NCBI GenBank assembly: GCA_958443265.1 | Contig: CAUCKA010000001.1 | Location: 124,001 to 188,000 of the forward strand | Direction of reading: 5' to 3' | DNA from: an uncultured Collinsella sp. | Lineage (GTDB): Bacteria > Actinomycetota > Coriobacteriia > Coriobacteriales > Coriobacteriaceae | DNA: 64,000 nucleotides | Part shown: positions 16,303 to 24,398 of the stretch, in pieces | Layout of the letters: each line of letters begins with the position of its first letter | Numbering within the stretch: position 1 is the stretch's first letter | The notes under the pieces: generated by a model | The model's input: only the letters and a program-made list of their open reading frames with translations | Told to the model about the DNA's origin: nothing | The model's database searches: none | Made by a program: the position numbers and the translations under genes

Positions 16303-17340
16303 GTGGAAGGCATGGCTCAGCAGACAAGGAATGGTCGTTCGGCGAGCGCGGCAGAGGTTGCGGCGCTCGCTGGCGTGAGCCGCCAGACTGTGTCTCGTGT
16401 GGTCAACGGTATGCCCAACGTGACGGAAAAGACGCGCAAGCGTGTGCTGGCCGCCATGGAAGAGCTGGGCTTTCGTCCCAATTTTGCTGGAGCGGCGTTG
16501 CGCGGCGGGTCGTATCGTTCTATTGGCCTGTGCATGTACAACATCACACGTGTCGGTAACCTGGCGACGCTCGAGGGTATCATGCAAGCGGCGCGCGAGC
16601 ACGATTTTGCCGTCACTATGATCGAGATGGGCGGCGACAAGCCCTATGCACTTGCCGATGCCTCGCGCCGCATGGTCGAGCGACCCGTCGACGGCATGAT
16701 TCTCAACATGAACCGCATGGCTCCCGATTTTGAGGAGTTTGTTCCCCAGCCGGGAGTGCGAACGGTCATCCTGTCCATGTATGCGCATCCGCGCTGCACG
16801 ACGATCGACTCCGACCAGTATGGTTCGTGCGAGCTGTTGACCAATTATCTGCTGGAACATGGTCATTCGAATATGCGGTTTGTGGCGGGTCCGGAAAACT
16901 CGATTTCCTCGCGTTTTCGTGAGGCCGGTTGGCGCGATACGCTGGGTCGTGCTCATGTCGATGCCGCTCCGATGCTGCGTGGCGATTGGAGTGCGGACAG
17001 TGGGTACACCATGGGCGAGCGGATTGCGGCCGAGGTGCTTGCCGGCGGGTCGCAGGCGCCGACTGCCGTGCTTGCGGCAAATGACCAGATGGCGCTGGGC
17101 GTTATCGCCGCGCTCGAGAATGCGGGCCTGTCCGTGCCCGACGACGTGAGCGTGGCTGGTATCGACGACGCACTCGAGGGACTTGTTCCTCACAATCGGC
17201 TGACGACGCTGCGATTTGATTTGCGCGGTGTCGGTAAGCTTGCGTTTGAGGCGGCGATTGGAGAGAGCTCGTCTATCGAGGCGATTCATGTGCCGAGTAC
17301 GCTGGTCGAACGCTCGACTGTTAGGGACATACGGGGTTAG
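16303..17340 (+). CDS. LacI-family repressor, module 2
   Basis: A 345-residue LacI regulator with helix-turn-helix AAEVAALAGVSRQTVSRVVN and the sensor-domain blocks MYAHPRCTTIDSDQYG, TAVLAANDQMALG and PDDVSVAGIDDALEG. The start is uncertain: GTG 16303 has AGGT about 5 bp upstream, while ATG 16312 (MAQQTRNGRS) is the next choice; the longer frame from 16255 is unlikely. Divergent from the GH1-EIICB operon of module 2, with operator-like sites on both sides of the intergenic region. Close similarity to the galK-linked LacI (31241) in the sensor domain suggests related ligands. Confidence 0.87.
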   Translation: MEGMAQQTRNGRSASAAEVAALAGVSRQTVSRVVNGMPNVTEKTRKRVLAAMEELGFRPNFAGAALRGGSYRSIGLCMYNITRVGNLATLEGIMQAAREHDFAVTMIEMGGDKPYALADASRRMVERPVDGMILNMNRMAPDFEEFVPQPGVRTVILSMYAHPRCTTIDSDQYGSCELLTNYLLEHGHSNMRFVAGPENSISSRFREAGWRDTLGRAHVDAAPMLRGDWSADSGYTMGERIAAEVLAGGSQAPTAVLAANDQMALGVIAALENAGLSVPDDVSVAGIDDALEGLVPHNRLTTLRFDLRGVGKLAFEAAIGESSSIEAIHVPSTLVERSTVRDIRG

Positions 17341-17354
17341 GTCCTACTCCGTTT

Positions 17355-17411
17355 GTCTCGATCTGTAACAGGTAGACGGTCAAAAGCGGGCTACGTGTTA
17401 CAGATTTAGAT
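17355..17411. repeat. TCTGTAACA-type palindrome, copy 5
   Basis: GTCTCGATCTGTAACA pairs with TGTTACAGATTTAGA around GACGGTCAAAAGCGGGCTA, nearly the same loop as copy 3 (12347-12403). Lies between convergent operons of modules 2 and 3. Confidence 0.85.
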
Positions 17412-17432
17412 TCTTCGGAAAGCGCAATCCTG

Positions 17433-17492
17433 TTCATCTCGATCTGTAACAGCTAGAACCCAAAAACTCGGCTAGATGTTACAGATCGAGAT
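17433..17492. repeat. TCTGTAACA-type palindrome, copy 6
   Basis: TTCATCTCGATCTGTAAC pairs with GTTACAGATCGAGAT around GAACCCAAAAACTCGGCTAG, nearly the same loop as copy 4 (12423-12485). The order of copies 5 and 6 therefore repeats that of copies 3 and 4. Confidence 0.85.
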
Positions 17493-17509
17493 AAACGGCC
17501 CCCAGGTCG

Positions 17510-17560
17510 AACAAAAACAAAAGACCGGGGGCGGCGCGCCGTGTGACGTGCCGCCCCCGG
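17510..17560 (-). terminator. Intrinsic terminator of PTS module 3
   Basis: CCGGGGGCGGC (17525-17535) pairs perfectly with GCCGCCCCCGG (17550-17560); on the minus strand it is followed by CTTTTGTTTTTG. Ends the EIICB-GH1 operon. Confidence 0.9.
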
Positions 17561-17606
17561 CTGAGAAATGGGGACAGGTTATGTGGGCAGGCAACCCCGC
17601 TAGTCT

Positions 17607-19046
17607 TTAGTCCAGACGACGGGTCTGCGCCACGTGCTTATACCAGTAGGCGCTTGCCTTGGGCGTGCGCTTTTGGGTCTCAAAGTCTACGTAGAAGAAG
17701 CCGTAGCGCTTGTTGTAGCCGTTGGTCCAGGAGAATTGGTCCTGCAGGCTCCACAGGAAGTAGCCGCCCACGTTGACGCCCACCTCTATGGCCTTGAGCA
17801 ACCAGCGCAGGTGCTGCTCGATGTAGTCGATGCGCGGCTGGTCGTCCACAAAACCGTCCTTGTAGGGGTCCTTGTAGCCCATGCCGTTCTCGGTGATGAA
17901 GATCTGCTTGTAGTTGGGGTAGCGCTGCTTAATGTAGACGAGCAGATCGAACAGACCCTCGGGATAGATGATCCAGTCCCAGTCGGTGGTGGGGATGCCG
18001 GGCTTGTTCACATGCTCGCCAATGCCCTTGACGCGCCAGCGACCGGTGCCCTTCTCGCCCGTACCGTTGTGGTGCAGGTCGTTTTCGCCATCGTAAGCCT
18101 TGAGGAAGCGGCACTGGTAGTTGTTAACGCCCAGGTAGTCGTTGTAGAGCGCTGCCTCGCGCATAATCTCGAGGTCCTCGTCCAGGATCTCGATGGTGCC
18201 GCCCGAGACGGCAGCCAGGCGGTTGGCGCACTCGAGGGTGTCGGGGGCATAGTCGCCGCGGAAGGTGGCGTCGAGCAGGAACTGGTTTTGCAGCACGTGC
18301 TCGTTGTTGGCGGCCTTGATGTCGGCGGGGTCGTTCTCGTTGAGCGGGTACTTGAACTCCAACGACTGAATGACGCCGATCTTGCCCTTAAAGCCGCCGT
18401 TGTGGAAGGCCAGCACAGCCTTGGCGTGGGCGAGCATCATGTTGTGCTCGCACTGGAAAGCTTCGGCCAGGTGCGCCTTGACGCCGCCGGGGAAGGTACC
18501 CTCGATGTAGGTGTTGGAGGCGTCGGCCCAGATCTCGTTAAAGGTGAACCAGTAGGTCACCTGGTCGGCGTACTCCTTAAAGCAGAAGGTGGCAAAGTCC
18601 ACAAAGGCATCGATGGTCTCGCGGTTGAGGAAGTCGCCCTTCTCAAAGAGGGGAAGCGGCGTGTCAAAGTGATGCAGCGTGACGAACGGCTCAACATGGT
18701 GCTTATGGCACTCGGCGAAGAGATCGTGGTAGAACTGGACGCCCTCGGGGTTGATTTCGCCGGTGCCGTTGGGGAAGATGCGGCTCCAGGCAATGGAGAG
18801 GCGAATGCCGTTGATGCCAAACTCCTCGCACAGCTCCAGGTCGACGGGGTACTGGTTGTAGAAGTCCGAAGCGGGATCGGGGGAGAAACGGCCTTGGGCT
18901 TCCAGAAAGTCGTCCCAGGCAACCTTGCCCTTACCGTGAGTGCGGGTCTCGCCCTCTACCTGGTAGGCAGCAGTGGCGCCGCCAAAGACAAAGTCCTCGG
19001 GAAACTGCGCAGGCGGATTGGTGACGCTAGCAGGATTAACGGACAT
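17607..19046 (-). CDS. lacG: GH1 6-phospho-beta-galactosidase, module 3
   Basis: A 479-residue GH1 enzyme closely related to the module 1 protein. The acid/base is Glu171 (TFNEI), the nucleophile Glu386 (ITENGMG), and the 6-phosphate pocket lies in FSWTNGYNKRYGFFY with Trp after Ser, as in LacG. It starts at ATG 19046 (MSVNPASVTNPPAQFPEDF); the upstream site GGAT is weak, which together with the preceding hairpin may lower translation relative to the permease. Second gene of its operon. It differs from module 1 mainly at the aglycone side (HHFDTPLPLFEKGDF; WADASNTYIEGTFPGG), hinting at a different substrate chain. Confidence 0.92.
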   Translation of the reverse strand: MSVNPASVTNPPAQFPEDFVFGGATAAYQVEGETRTHGKGKVAWDDFLEAQGRFSPDPASDFYNQYPVDLELCEEFGINGIRLSIAWSRIFPNGTGEINPEGVQFYHDLFAECHKHHVEPFVTLHHFDTPLPLFEKGDFLNRETIDAFVDFATFCFKEYADQVTYWFTFNEIWADASNTYIEGTFPGGVKAHLAEAFQCEHNMMLAHAKAVLAFHNGGFKGKIGVIQSLEFKYPLNENDPADIKAANNEHVLQNQFLLDATFRGDYAPDTLECANRLAAVSGGTIEILDEDLEIMREAALYNDYLGVNNYQCRFLKAYDGENDLHHNGTGEKGTGRWRVKGIGEHVNKPGIPTTDWDWIIYPEGLFDLLVYIKQRYPNYKQIFITENGMGYKDPYKDGFVDDQPRIDYIEQHLRWLLKAIEVGVNVGGYFLWSLQDQFSWTNGYNKRYGFFYVDFETQKRTPKASAYWYKHVAQTRRLD

Positions 19047-19069
19047 GATGATCCAATCGTCTAAATCGA

Positions 19070-19103
19070 AGGGCCAGCCGGTCTTGGATGGTCGGCTGGC
19101 CCT
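19070..19103 (-). promoter_or_regulatory. Intercistronic hairpin, module 3
   Basis: AGGGCCAGCCG (19070-19080) pairs with CGGCTGGCCCT (19093-19103), loop 12 nt, in the 66-bp gap between the EIICB and GH1 genes. No T run. Same position as the hairpin of module 1, but unrelated in sequence. Confidence 0.68.
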
Positions 19104-19112
19104 GAGCGTTAC

Positions 19113-20882
19113 TTACTTCGAAAGCTGCTCGGAGACGAAGGCGAGAGACTTGTCGCCGTTCTGGGAGAGCTCAATGTACTGCTTACCGCGGCAGGCGACG
19201 CATTTGTTGCCCACGCGCTCGCAGTCTTTCTGCAGGTCGGCCAGGTAGCTTGCGGCCTGCGGGGCCAGGACGACCAGGTCAAAGTCGGGGAGCATGTCCA
19301 CGTGGTTGCCATAGGCGTCGGCAGCGGTCTCAAGATCGATGCCGCGCTCCTTGGCGGCCTTGGCCAGCGCGTTGGCGAGCAGGCCCGAGGTGCCGCCGCC
19401 CTGGCAGAGCACGAGCACGCGCTTGCCGTTGAGGTCGCTGGCGGCCGTAGCCTCGGTGGCGGCAGCAGCGGGGGCGGCGTCGGTCTTTACGACCTCGGCA
19501 GCGGCGCCGGCGGCAACGCTCTTGGCGTCGGCCTTACCCTGGAAGGCGTCGTTGAGCTTGGCGGCCTTCTCGGCGTTCTTGGTGGCGAGCTCCTCCTGGG
19601 AGATCTCGGCCTCCTCGGCGCACTTCTGGGCGTCATAGGCACGGAAGAACGGGTAGTACAGGACAAAGTCGACGACCAAGATGAGGGCGAGCATCACAAA
19701 GGCGAGCGGCTGGAAGCCCAAGCCCATGATGGTGCCGATGGGGCCGGGGACGGTCCAGGGCAGGGTGTACATAAAGCCGTTCATGCCCAAGAAGTCGATA
19801 AAGATCTTGAGGATCCAGATGTTGGCGATCGGGGCAAAAACAAACGGGACAAAGAAGACGGGGTTGAGCACGATAGGCGCGGCGAACAGCAGCGGCTCGT
19901 TGACGGCAAAGCACACGGGGACGATGGCTGCCTTACCGACGGCGCGCATCTCCTGAGACTTGGCCAGGAAGCAGAACATAAAGACCAGGACGAGCGTGGC
20001 GCCGGTGCCGCCCATGCAGACGACGAAGTACTGGGCACCCTGGGTCAGGACAGCGGAAGCGTGCTGGCCAGCTTGGAACGCAGCCAGGTTGTCGGTCATG
20101 TTGGCAACGAGAGCGGCGGCGATGGCGGGCTCGACGATCGAGGGGCCGTGGACGCCGACGAACCAGAACAGGCTCATGGCACCGTAGATCACAGCGAGGC
20201 CGATGTAGCCGTCGGCGGCGGTGAACAGGGGCTGGAACACCTGGATGACGCCCTGGGCAAAGCAGAAGCCAAAGGCAGCGCGGAAGACGATGTCAAAGAC
20301 CCAAAAGACGGTGATGCAGACGGAGAAGGGGATGATGTCCTTAAAGGTCTGCGAAATGTTGGGCGGAACCTGCTCGGGCATCTTGACGGTGATGTTGCGC
20401 TTAATAAAGAACTTGTAGATGATGCCGGTCACAAATGCAGCGATGAAGGCAGTCAGCAGGCCTTTGGAACCAAGATAGGTGGTGTTGAAGCCGCTGGCGG
20501 CGTCCGTGGCGATCGTGTCGCTCGAAAGGAGCAAGAAGCCGATGATGGCCGCGCACATGCACGAGATGAAGTTGATCTGGTTGTTCTTGGGCAGGTCGCG
20601 GTTCTGAGCGTCGGCGAAGTGCTTGGCCGTGGTGGCGGCGCAGGCGATGGCCAGGATGCCCATGGAGTAGTTGTAGCACTTCCACAGGGCGTTGTTGATG
20701 TCATCGGGCCAGTAGAAACCCCAGATGTTGGGGACCGAGGCTACCAGGCAGAAGATGGACGAGAAGATGATGATGGGGATGACGGAGATAAAGCCGTCGC
20801 GGATCGCCTTGAGGTACTTGTTGCGGGCGATCGCGTTGAAAAAGGGTTGGCCCTTTTCGATGATGGCGATGAGTTGCTCCAT
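19113..20882 (-). CDS. lacE: Lactose-type PTS permease EIICB, module 3
   Basis: A 589-residue EIICB permease. EIIC carries VGVHGPSIVEPAI and CFAVNEPLLFAAP (NEP motif); EIIB carries Cys493 in LVLCQGGGTSGLLA, a more divergent phosphocysteine loop than CAGAGTSA in modules 1 and 2. The transmembrane part is also the most divergent (IWGFYWPDDINNALW in the first loop, polar QDRN-type residues around 90-100). The linker (about 435-485) is Ala/Lys-rich. It heads its operon, with AGGAG upstream of ATG 20882 and two LacI-type sites 60-200 bp upstream. It depends on a separate EIIA. Confidence 0.92.
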   Translation of the reverse strand: MEQLIAIIEKGQPFFNAIARNKYLKAIRDGFISVIPIIIFSSIFCLVASVPNIWGFYWPDDINNALWKCYNYSMGILAIACAATTAKHFADAQNRDLPKNNQINFISCMCAAIIGFLLLSSDTIATDAASGFNTTYLGSKGLLTAFIAAFVTGIIYKFFIKRNITVKMPEQVPPNISQTFKDIIPFSVCITVFWVFDIVFRAAFGFCFAQGVIQVFQPLFTAADGYIGLAVIYGAMSLFWFVGVHGPSIVEPAIAAALVANMTDNLAAFQAGQHASAVLTQGAQYFVVCMGGTGATLVLVFMFCFLAKSQEMRAVGKAAIVPVCFAVNEPLLFAAPIVLNPVFFVPFVFAPIANIWILKIFIDFLGMNGFMYTLPWTVPGPIGTIMGLGFQPLAFVMLALILVVDFVLYYPFFRAYDAQKCAEEAEISQEELATKNAEKAAKLNDAFQGKADAKSVAAGAAAEVVKTDAAPAAAATEATAASDLNGKRVLVLCQGGGTSGLLANALAKAAKERGIDLETAADAYGNHVDMLPDFDLVVLAPQAASYLADLQKDCERVGNKCVACRGKQYIELSQNGDKSLAFVSEQLSK

Positions 20883-20943
20883 GCAATGCTCCTAAGAGTC
20901 GGTGGGTTAGCAACGATGGTAACTTTTGGCGTTCGGTTGCCAA

Positions 20944-20961
20944 AATGTTGACGTTGCCATT
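20944..20961. promoter_or_regulatory. LacI-type operator, module 3 (EIICB side)
   Basis: AATGTTGACGTTGCCATT: AATG...CATT ends around the ACGT core. It lies about 60 bp before the EIICB start. Confidence 0.68.
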
Positions 20962-21063
20962 TTGCGACACAAAAAAAGACGCGAACTGATGGTTCCTGTG
21001 CCTGCGAACCGTCGATTCCTTATGCGTAAACGTTTGAGCCGCCCGGTGGCTCTGTGTTTGCAC

Positions 21064-21081
21064 AATGGCAACGTTAACATT
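21064..21081. promoter_or_regulatory. LacI-type operator, module 3 (repressor side)
   Basis: AATGGCAACGTTAACATT, whose reverse complement begins AATGTTAACGTTGCCATT and matches the site at 20944-20961 at 17 of 18 positions. The two lie 120 bp apart in opposite orientation, a spacing suited to looping. Confidence 0.68.
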
Positions 21082-21238
21082 TGGACTACAAAAGCCGTTC
21101 GGGGAAGCGGGATTGTCGGTGAACGGTAGGTTTTGGGTGGTGAGCGTATGGCGGGAGAGGCGTTGGATATACTTGGAGGCGTTCATTTTGTCTGTTGGGA
21201 TGCCCGCGATGGCATCGTTGACACAGAAAGATCGACCT

Positions 21239-22243
21239 ATGGCCGCTGTTAAAAAATCGGTTTCCGTTAAGGATGTGGCGCGCCTCGCGGGCGTCTCGGA
21301 ACAGACGGTCTCGCGCACCGTGCACGATTCGCCCAGCGTGCGCCCCGAGACCAAGGAGCGCGTGCGCGCCGCCATGCGCGAACTTGGCTACCGTCCAAAC
21401 TTTGCCGGCCGGTCACTGCGCCGCGGCAAGTTCAAGACGGTCGGCGTCGCCATGTTCAACATTACCGGCACCGGCAACCTCGACCGTATGGAGGGTTTTG
21501 CCGCCGCCGCCGACAAGCACGGCTATGCCATCACCCTTACTAAAGTAGATGGACATCCCTATACCCTCGAGAGCGCATCGTCGCGCATGAGCGCGCTGCC
21601 GGTGGACGGCATGGTCGTGATCATGAACCGCATGCCGGCGGATTTTGGCACCTTTGAGCCGCTGCCCGGCATGCAGACGGTGCTCGTTACCATGTTGGAG
21701 CACCCGCTGTGCTCGACGGTCGACAACGACCAGTTCGATTGCTCGCGCCAGGTTGTCGAGTACTTGCTGGGGCAGGGGCACAAGACCGTGCACTTTATCT
21801 CGTGTCCCGAGCGCTCGCTTTCGGGCATGCGGCGCGAGGAGGGCTGGCGTGAGACATTGCGTGCGCATGGTATTGAGCCGCCGCGACTCGTCCGTGGCGA
21901 TTGGACGGCACAGAGCGGATATGCTGCCGGCAAGGTGCTTGCGGACGATTCGACCTGTACGGCCATTTATGCTTCCAACGACGCCATGGCCTACGGCTGC
22001 ATCCGTGGACTCGAGTCGCGCGGGAAGCGCGTGCCCCAGGACGTGAGCGTGGTGGGTGTTGATGACAGCCTGGGCGATATCGTGCCCGATCGTCGCCTGA
22101 CCACGGTGCGTTTTGACAACAAGCGCGTCGGCATGTGGGCGGTCGACAAGATTGCTGGCGCCGAGGGCGTTGCACCTGGTGTGGAGCACATGCTGTTTCC
22201 GGGCGTGCTCGTCGAGGGCGATACGGTGCGCGATGTACGCTAG
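21239..22243 (+). CDS. LacI-family repressor, module 3
   Basis: A 334-residue LacI regulator: helix-turn-helix VKDVARLAGVSEQTVSRTVH, then the sensor domain with MLEHPLCSTVDNDQFDC, TAIYASNDAMAYG and PQDVSVVGVDDSLGD. I choose ATG 21239 (MAAVKKSVSVKDV) by comparison with the other LacI starts and AGAAAG upstream; in-frame ATGs at 21200 and 21209 would add about ten residues, and the open frame reaches back to 21065 over the operator. Divergent from the EIICB-GH1 operon of module 3 and likely its repressor. LacF follows 221 bp downstream on the same strand with its own promoter region. Confidence 0.87.
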   Translation: MAAVKKSVSVKDVARLAGVSEQTVSRTVHDSPSVRPETKERVRAAMRELGYRPNFAGRSLRRGKFKTVGVAMFNITGTGNLDRMEGFAAAADKHGYAITLTKVDGHPYTLESASSRMSALPVDGMVVIMNRMPADFGTFEPLPGMQTVLVTMLEHPLCSTVDNDQFDCSRQVVEYLLGQGHKTVHFISCPERSLSGMRREEGWRETLRAHGIEPPRLVRGDWTAQSGYAAGKVLADDSTCTAIYASNDAMAYGCIRGLESRGKRVPQDVSVVGVDDSLGDIVPDRRLTTVRFDNKRVGMWAVDKIAGAEGVAPGVEHMLFPGVLVEGDTVRDVR

Positions 22244-22255
22244 GGTAAAGACCTG

Positions 22256-22400
22256 TTTGGGTTGCCGATAATTGTGTTTGGTGTTTGATATTGTTCGGAT
22301 TGGTTTAAAAACCGTTCACGGGAGAAAATCGACCGTTCATAGCTCGAAATTGCGTTTTGCATTGTTCTGTTTTGTTTGAATGTTACTGTTCCTGTCATAC
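22256..22400. promoter_or_regulatory. lacF promoter region with LacR-like half-sites
   Basis: Contains repeated TGTT-rich half-sites (GTGTTTGATATTGTTCGG, CATTGTTCTGTTTTGTTTGA) and GTTACTGTTCCTG (22382-22394), which shares GTTACTGTT with the lacA and lacR promoters. The region is much more AT-rich than its surroundings. Confidence 0.5.
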
Positions 22401-22464
22401 ACAGTGCAGCGCGTATGCCCGGACGCGATGCTCTCCATTGGTTCATATGTGAAAGGAACGCAAC

Positions 22465-22803
22465 ATGGCAACCAAAGAAGAAATCTCGATGGTTGGATTC
22501 GAGATCGTCGCATACGCGGGTGACGCCCAGACCGATCTGCTTGCAGCGCTCGATGCTGCTCGCGAGGGTGATTTTGAGAAGGCCGAGCAGCTGCACAAGG
22601 ATGCCAGCGATGCACTTATCGGCGCCCACGACACGCAGACCAAGCTGCTTTCGCAGGAGGCCGGCGGCGGCGAGATGGAGATGACCTTCATCATGGCTCA
22701 CGCTCAGGACACTCTCATGACCACTATGATCCTGGAGAAGCAGACCCGCTTTACCATCGATGCCTACAAGCGCATCGCCGAGCTCGAGGCCAAGCTCGCC
22801 TAA
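22465..22803 (+). CDS. lacF: Lactose/cellobiose-family PTS EIIA component
   Basis: A 112-residue cytoplasmic EIIA(Lac). It forms a helical trimer and passes phosphate from HPr to EIIB. The phosphorylated residue is His79 in MAHAQDTLMT, and the metal-binding Asp82 follows in HAQD; family proteins usually read HAQDHLM, so the second His is Thr here. Length and the N-terminal EEISMVGFEIVAYAGDAQT fit the family. It is the only EIIA of this type in the window, whereas three EIICB permeases lack one, so it is the likely common donor. Monocistronic with AAAGGA ribosome site, its own terminator and LacR-like promoter sites. Confidence 0.94.
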   Translation: MATKEEISMVGFEIVAYAGDAQTDLLAALDAAREGDFEKAEQLHKDASDALIGAHDTQTKLLSQEAGGGEMEMTFIMAHAQDTLMTTMILEKQTRFTIDAYKRIAELEAKLA

Positions 22804-22833
22804 CGAGTTCTCACAACCAAGTCCCCTTCCAAA

Positions 22834-22866
22834 AGCCCTGCCGCTATCCGCGGCAGGGCTTTTTCT
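22834..22866 (+). terminator. Intrinsic terminator of lacF
   Basis: AGCCCTGCCGC (22834-22844) pairs with GCGGCAGGGCT (22850-22860), followed by TTTTTCT. Confidence 0.93.
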
Positions 22867-22877
22867 GTTCTCCTCCA

Positions 22878-22944
22878 AGTTGCGGTGAAATAGGGACTGA
22901 ATAGGGGCCGGCGGGCGCAAAACAATCCCTATTCCACCGCAACT
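22878..22944. repeat. Inverted-repeat element E2 (19-bp arms)
   Basis: AGTTGCGGTGAAATAGGGA (22878-22896) and its complement at 22926-22944 differ at one position; the interior is GC-rich. Not adjacent to a T run. Confidence 0.75.
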
Positions 22945-22951
22945 CATCCCA

Positions 22952-22996
22952 AAATAGTCATTGGGTGTTCTTAAACGACTAGTCGTTGGGGACGGT
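22952..22996. repeat. Degenerate copy of the GTAGTCATTGGGGACGTTCTT element
   Basis: AATAGTCATTGGGTGTTCTTAAACGACTAGTCGTTGGGGACGG-like sequence reuses the parts of the palindromes at 27925-27982 and 62715-62772 (AGTCATTGGG, TTCTTAAACGACTAGT, AGTCGTTGGGGACG) in rearranged order. Confidence 0.55.
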
Positions 22997-23086
22997 TTTG
23001 GTGCGCTCCGTTCGTCCTCCCGTTCGATTTTTGCTCGGTGGGTATACTTTCTTTCGCATTAAACGCCGGAATGAGGAGGTATCCAA

Positions 23087-24091
23087 ATGCCGGACAACGG
23101 ATTGATTCAAAAGAGAGACGCGCACGAGGTAGCTCATGGGCGTCCTGTCCAGATAACCGAGCACACGACGGTAACCGAGCTGCAGCCCAGCCTGTCCGAT
23201 GTCGTGTGCGCAAACAAAAAGTTGCAGATTGGCTTTATCGTTGCGCTCGTGGTGCTGGCGTTGCTGTCGGGATTTGTCGCACGCCCACATTTTGCCGATA
23301 CCAAGACTTGGGACTCCACCATCGAGGTTATCGACCAAAAGAAGGGCAACGTTTTGGCGCTCACGACCTCGTGCGTTGCCCTATCTGCGGGTATTACCGC
23401 GCTGCCGGGTGATACGGGAACGCCGGTTGCCGAGCAGCTCGCGCAGCTTTCAGGCAACCTTGGTATCGTGCTTGCCGTGCTATACCTAGAGAAATATTTG
23501 CTTACGATTTTGTGGTCGGTTGGCCTGGGCATCCTGATCCCGTTTGCGCTGGTGCTCTTTGCGATCTCACTTGGCATTCACGGACGCTGGAGCACGAGCA
23601 CAGTCATTCGCCGCGTGGCAACGCGTGTGCTGGTGGTCGCCATAATTGGCATGGTGTTGGTGCCCGCAAGCGTATGGGTGTCGCAGAAGGTCGATGAAAC
23701 GTATCGCGTAAGTATTGAGCAAGCTCAGCAAAAGGCTGCGGATGCGGCAGATAGCGACAGCTCCAAAGCAAGCAAGAAAAAGACCGAGTCCACAGAGTCC
23801 AAGAATGTGCTTGAGCAGCTTGCCGACGGCGCCTCGAGTCTTGTCACGTCGGTGACCAGCGGCGCCAAGCAGATGACCGATGAGATTGTGCAGCAGGTGA
23901 CCGATCTGATCGAAGGCGTCATCGTGATGATCGTGACCTCGTGCGTGATTCCATTGCTGGTGCTCGCGGCGTTTTTGTGGCTGGGGCATGTGCTGCTGGG
24001 GATTGATATTTCCGGCCCGGCGAACTATTTGACGGGCCGCTTTCTGAGTGCTCCGTCCAAGCATGCCAAGAAGGGCGGGCAGTCCGAGTAA
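23087..24091 (+). CDS. Predicted multi-pass membrane protein of unknown function
   Basis: A 334-residue protein I do not recognise. It has a polar N terminus (about 45 residues), a hydrophobic span at about 47-64, further spans around 122-165 and 180-205, then a long Ala/Ser/Lys/Glu-rich, probably coiled or disordered segment (residues 215-275: QKAADAADSDSSKASKKK and similar), and a last span around 280-305. The C terminus is Lys-rich. The start ATG 23087 has a strong GAGGAGG site. It is monocistronic with its own terminator and lies between lacF and lacA without an obvious link to either. Confidence 0.7.
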   Translation: MPDNGLIQKRDAHEVAHGRPVQITEHTTVTELQPSLSDVVCANKKLQIGFIVALVVLALLSGFVARPHFADTKTWDSTIEVIDQKKGNVLALTTSCVALSAGITALPGDTGTPVAEQLAQLSGNLGIVLAVLYLEKYLLTILWSVGLGILIPFALVLFAISLGIHGRWSTSTVIRRVATRVLVVAIIGMVLVPASVWVSQKVDETYRVSIEQAQQKAADAADSDSSKASKKKTESTESKNVLEQLADGASSLVTSVTSGAKQMTDEIVQQVTDLIEGVIVMIVTSCVIPLLVLAAFLWLGHVLLGIDISGPANYLTGRFLSAPSKHAKKGGQSE

Positions 24092-24125
24092 CTAAAACAG
24101 CTGTATATACCGGGGCATACCGCCG

Positions 24126-24164
24126 AAGGGCGGCCGAGACACGTTCTCGGCCGCCCTTTTGTTT
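24126..24164 (+). terminator. Intrinsic terminator of the membrane-protein gene
   Basis: AAGGGCGGCCGAGA (24126-24139) pairs perfectly with TCTCGGCCGCCCTT (24145-24158), followed by TTTGTTTG. Confidence 0.93.
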
Positions 24165-24228
24165 GTTGGGCACATGGTCGCTACGTCCGCGCCGGGCCCA
24201 AATGGTCAGCAATCATCCGCGAACGGTA

Positions 24229-24304
24229 TTTGTTCAAAAAAGAACAAAGATAAACAAATAGTTGTTGCAGTTACTGTTCGAATGTGTTCAAATAAACATG
24301 AACA
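24229..24304. promoter_or_regulatory. lacA promoter region with LacR-like operators
   Basis: Two inverted repeats, TTTGTTC-N6-GAACAAA (24229-24248) and TGTTCA-N8-TGAACA (24285-24304), flank GTTACTGTTCGAATG (24270-24284), the motif shared with the lacR promoter. The stretch is strongly AT-rich in a GC-rich genome. It would control the lacA-lacB-lacX-lacC operon. Confidence 0.65.
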
Positions 24305-24398
24305 GTGAAGAACCGCACATTCAGATGCCCGGACCTGAACGCGATTCAACACTTCCAAACAGAAACTGCGCACCTGCGTATCTCTCAAGGAGGATGTC

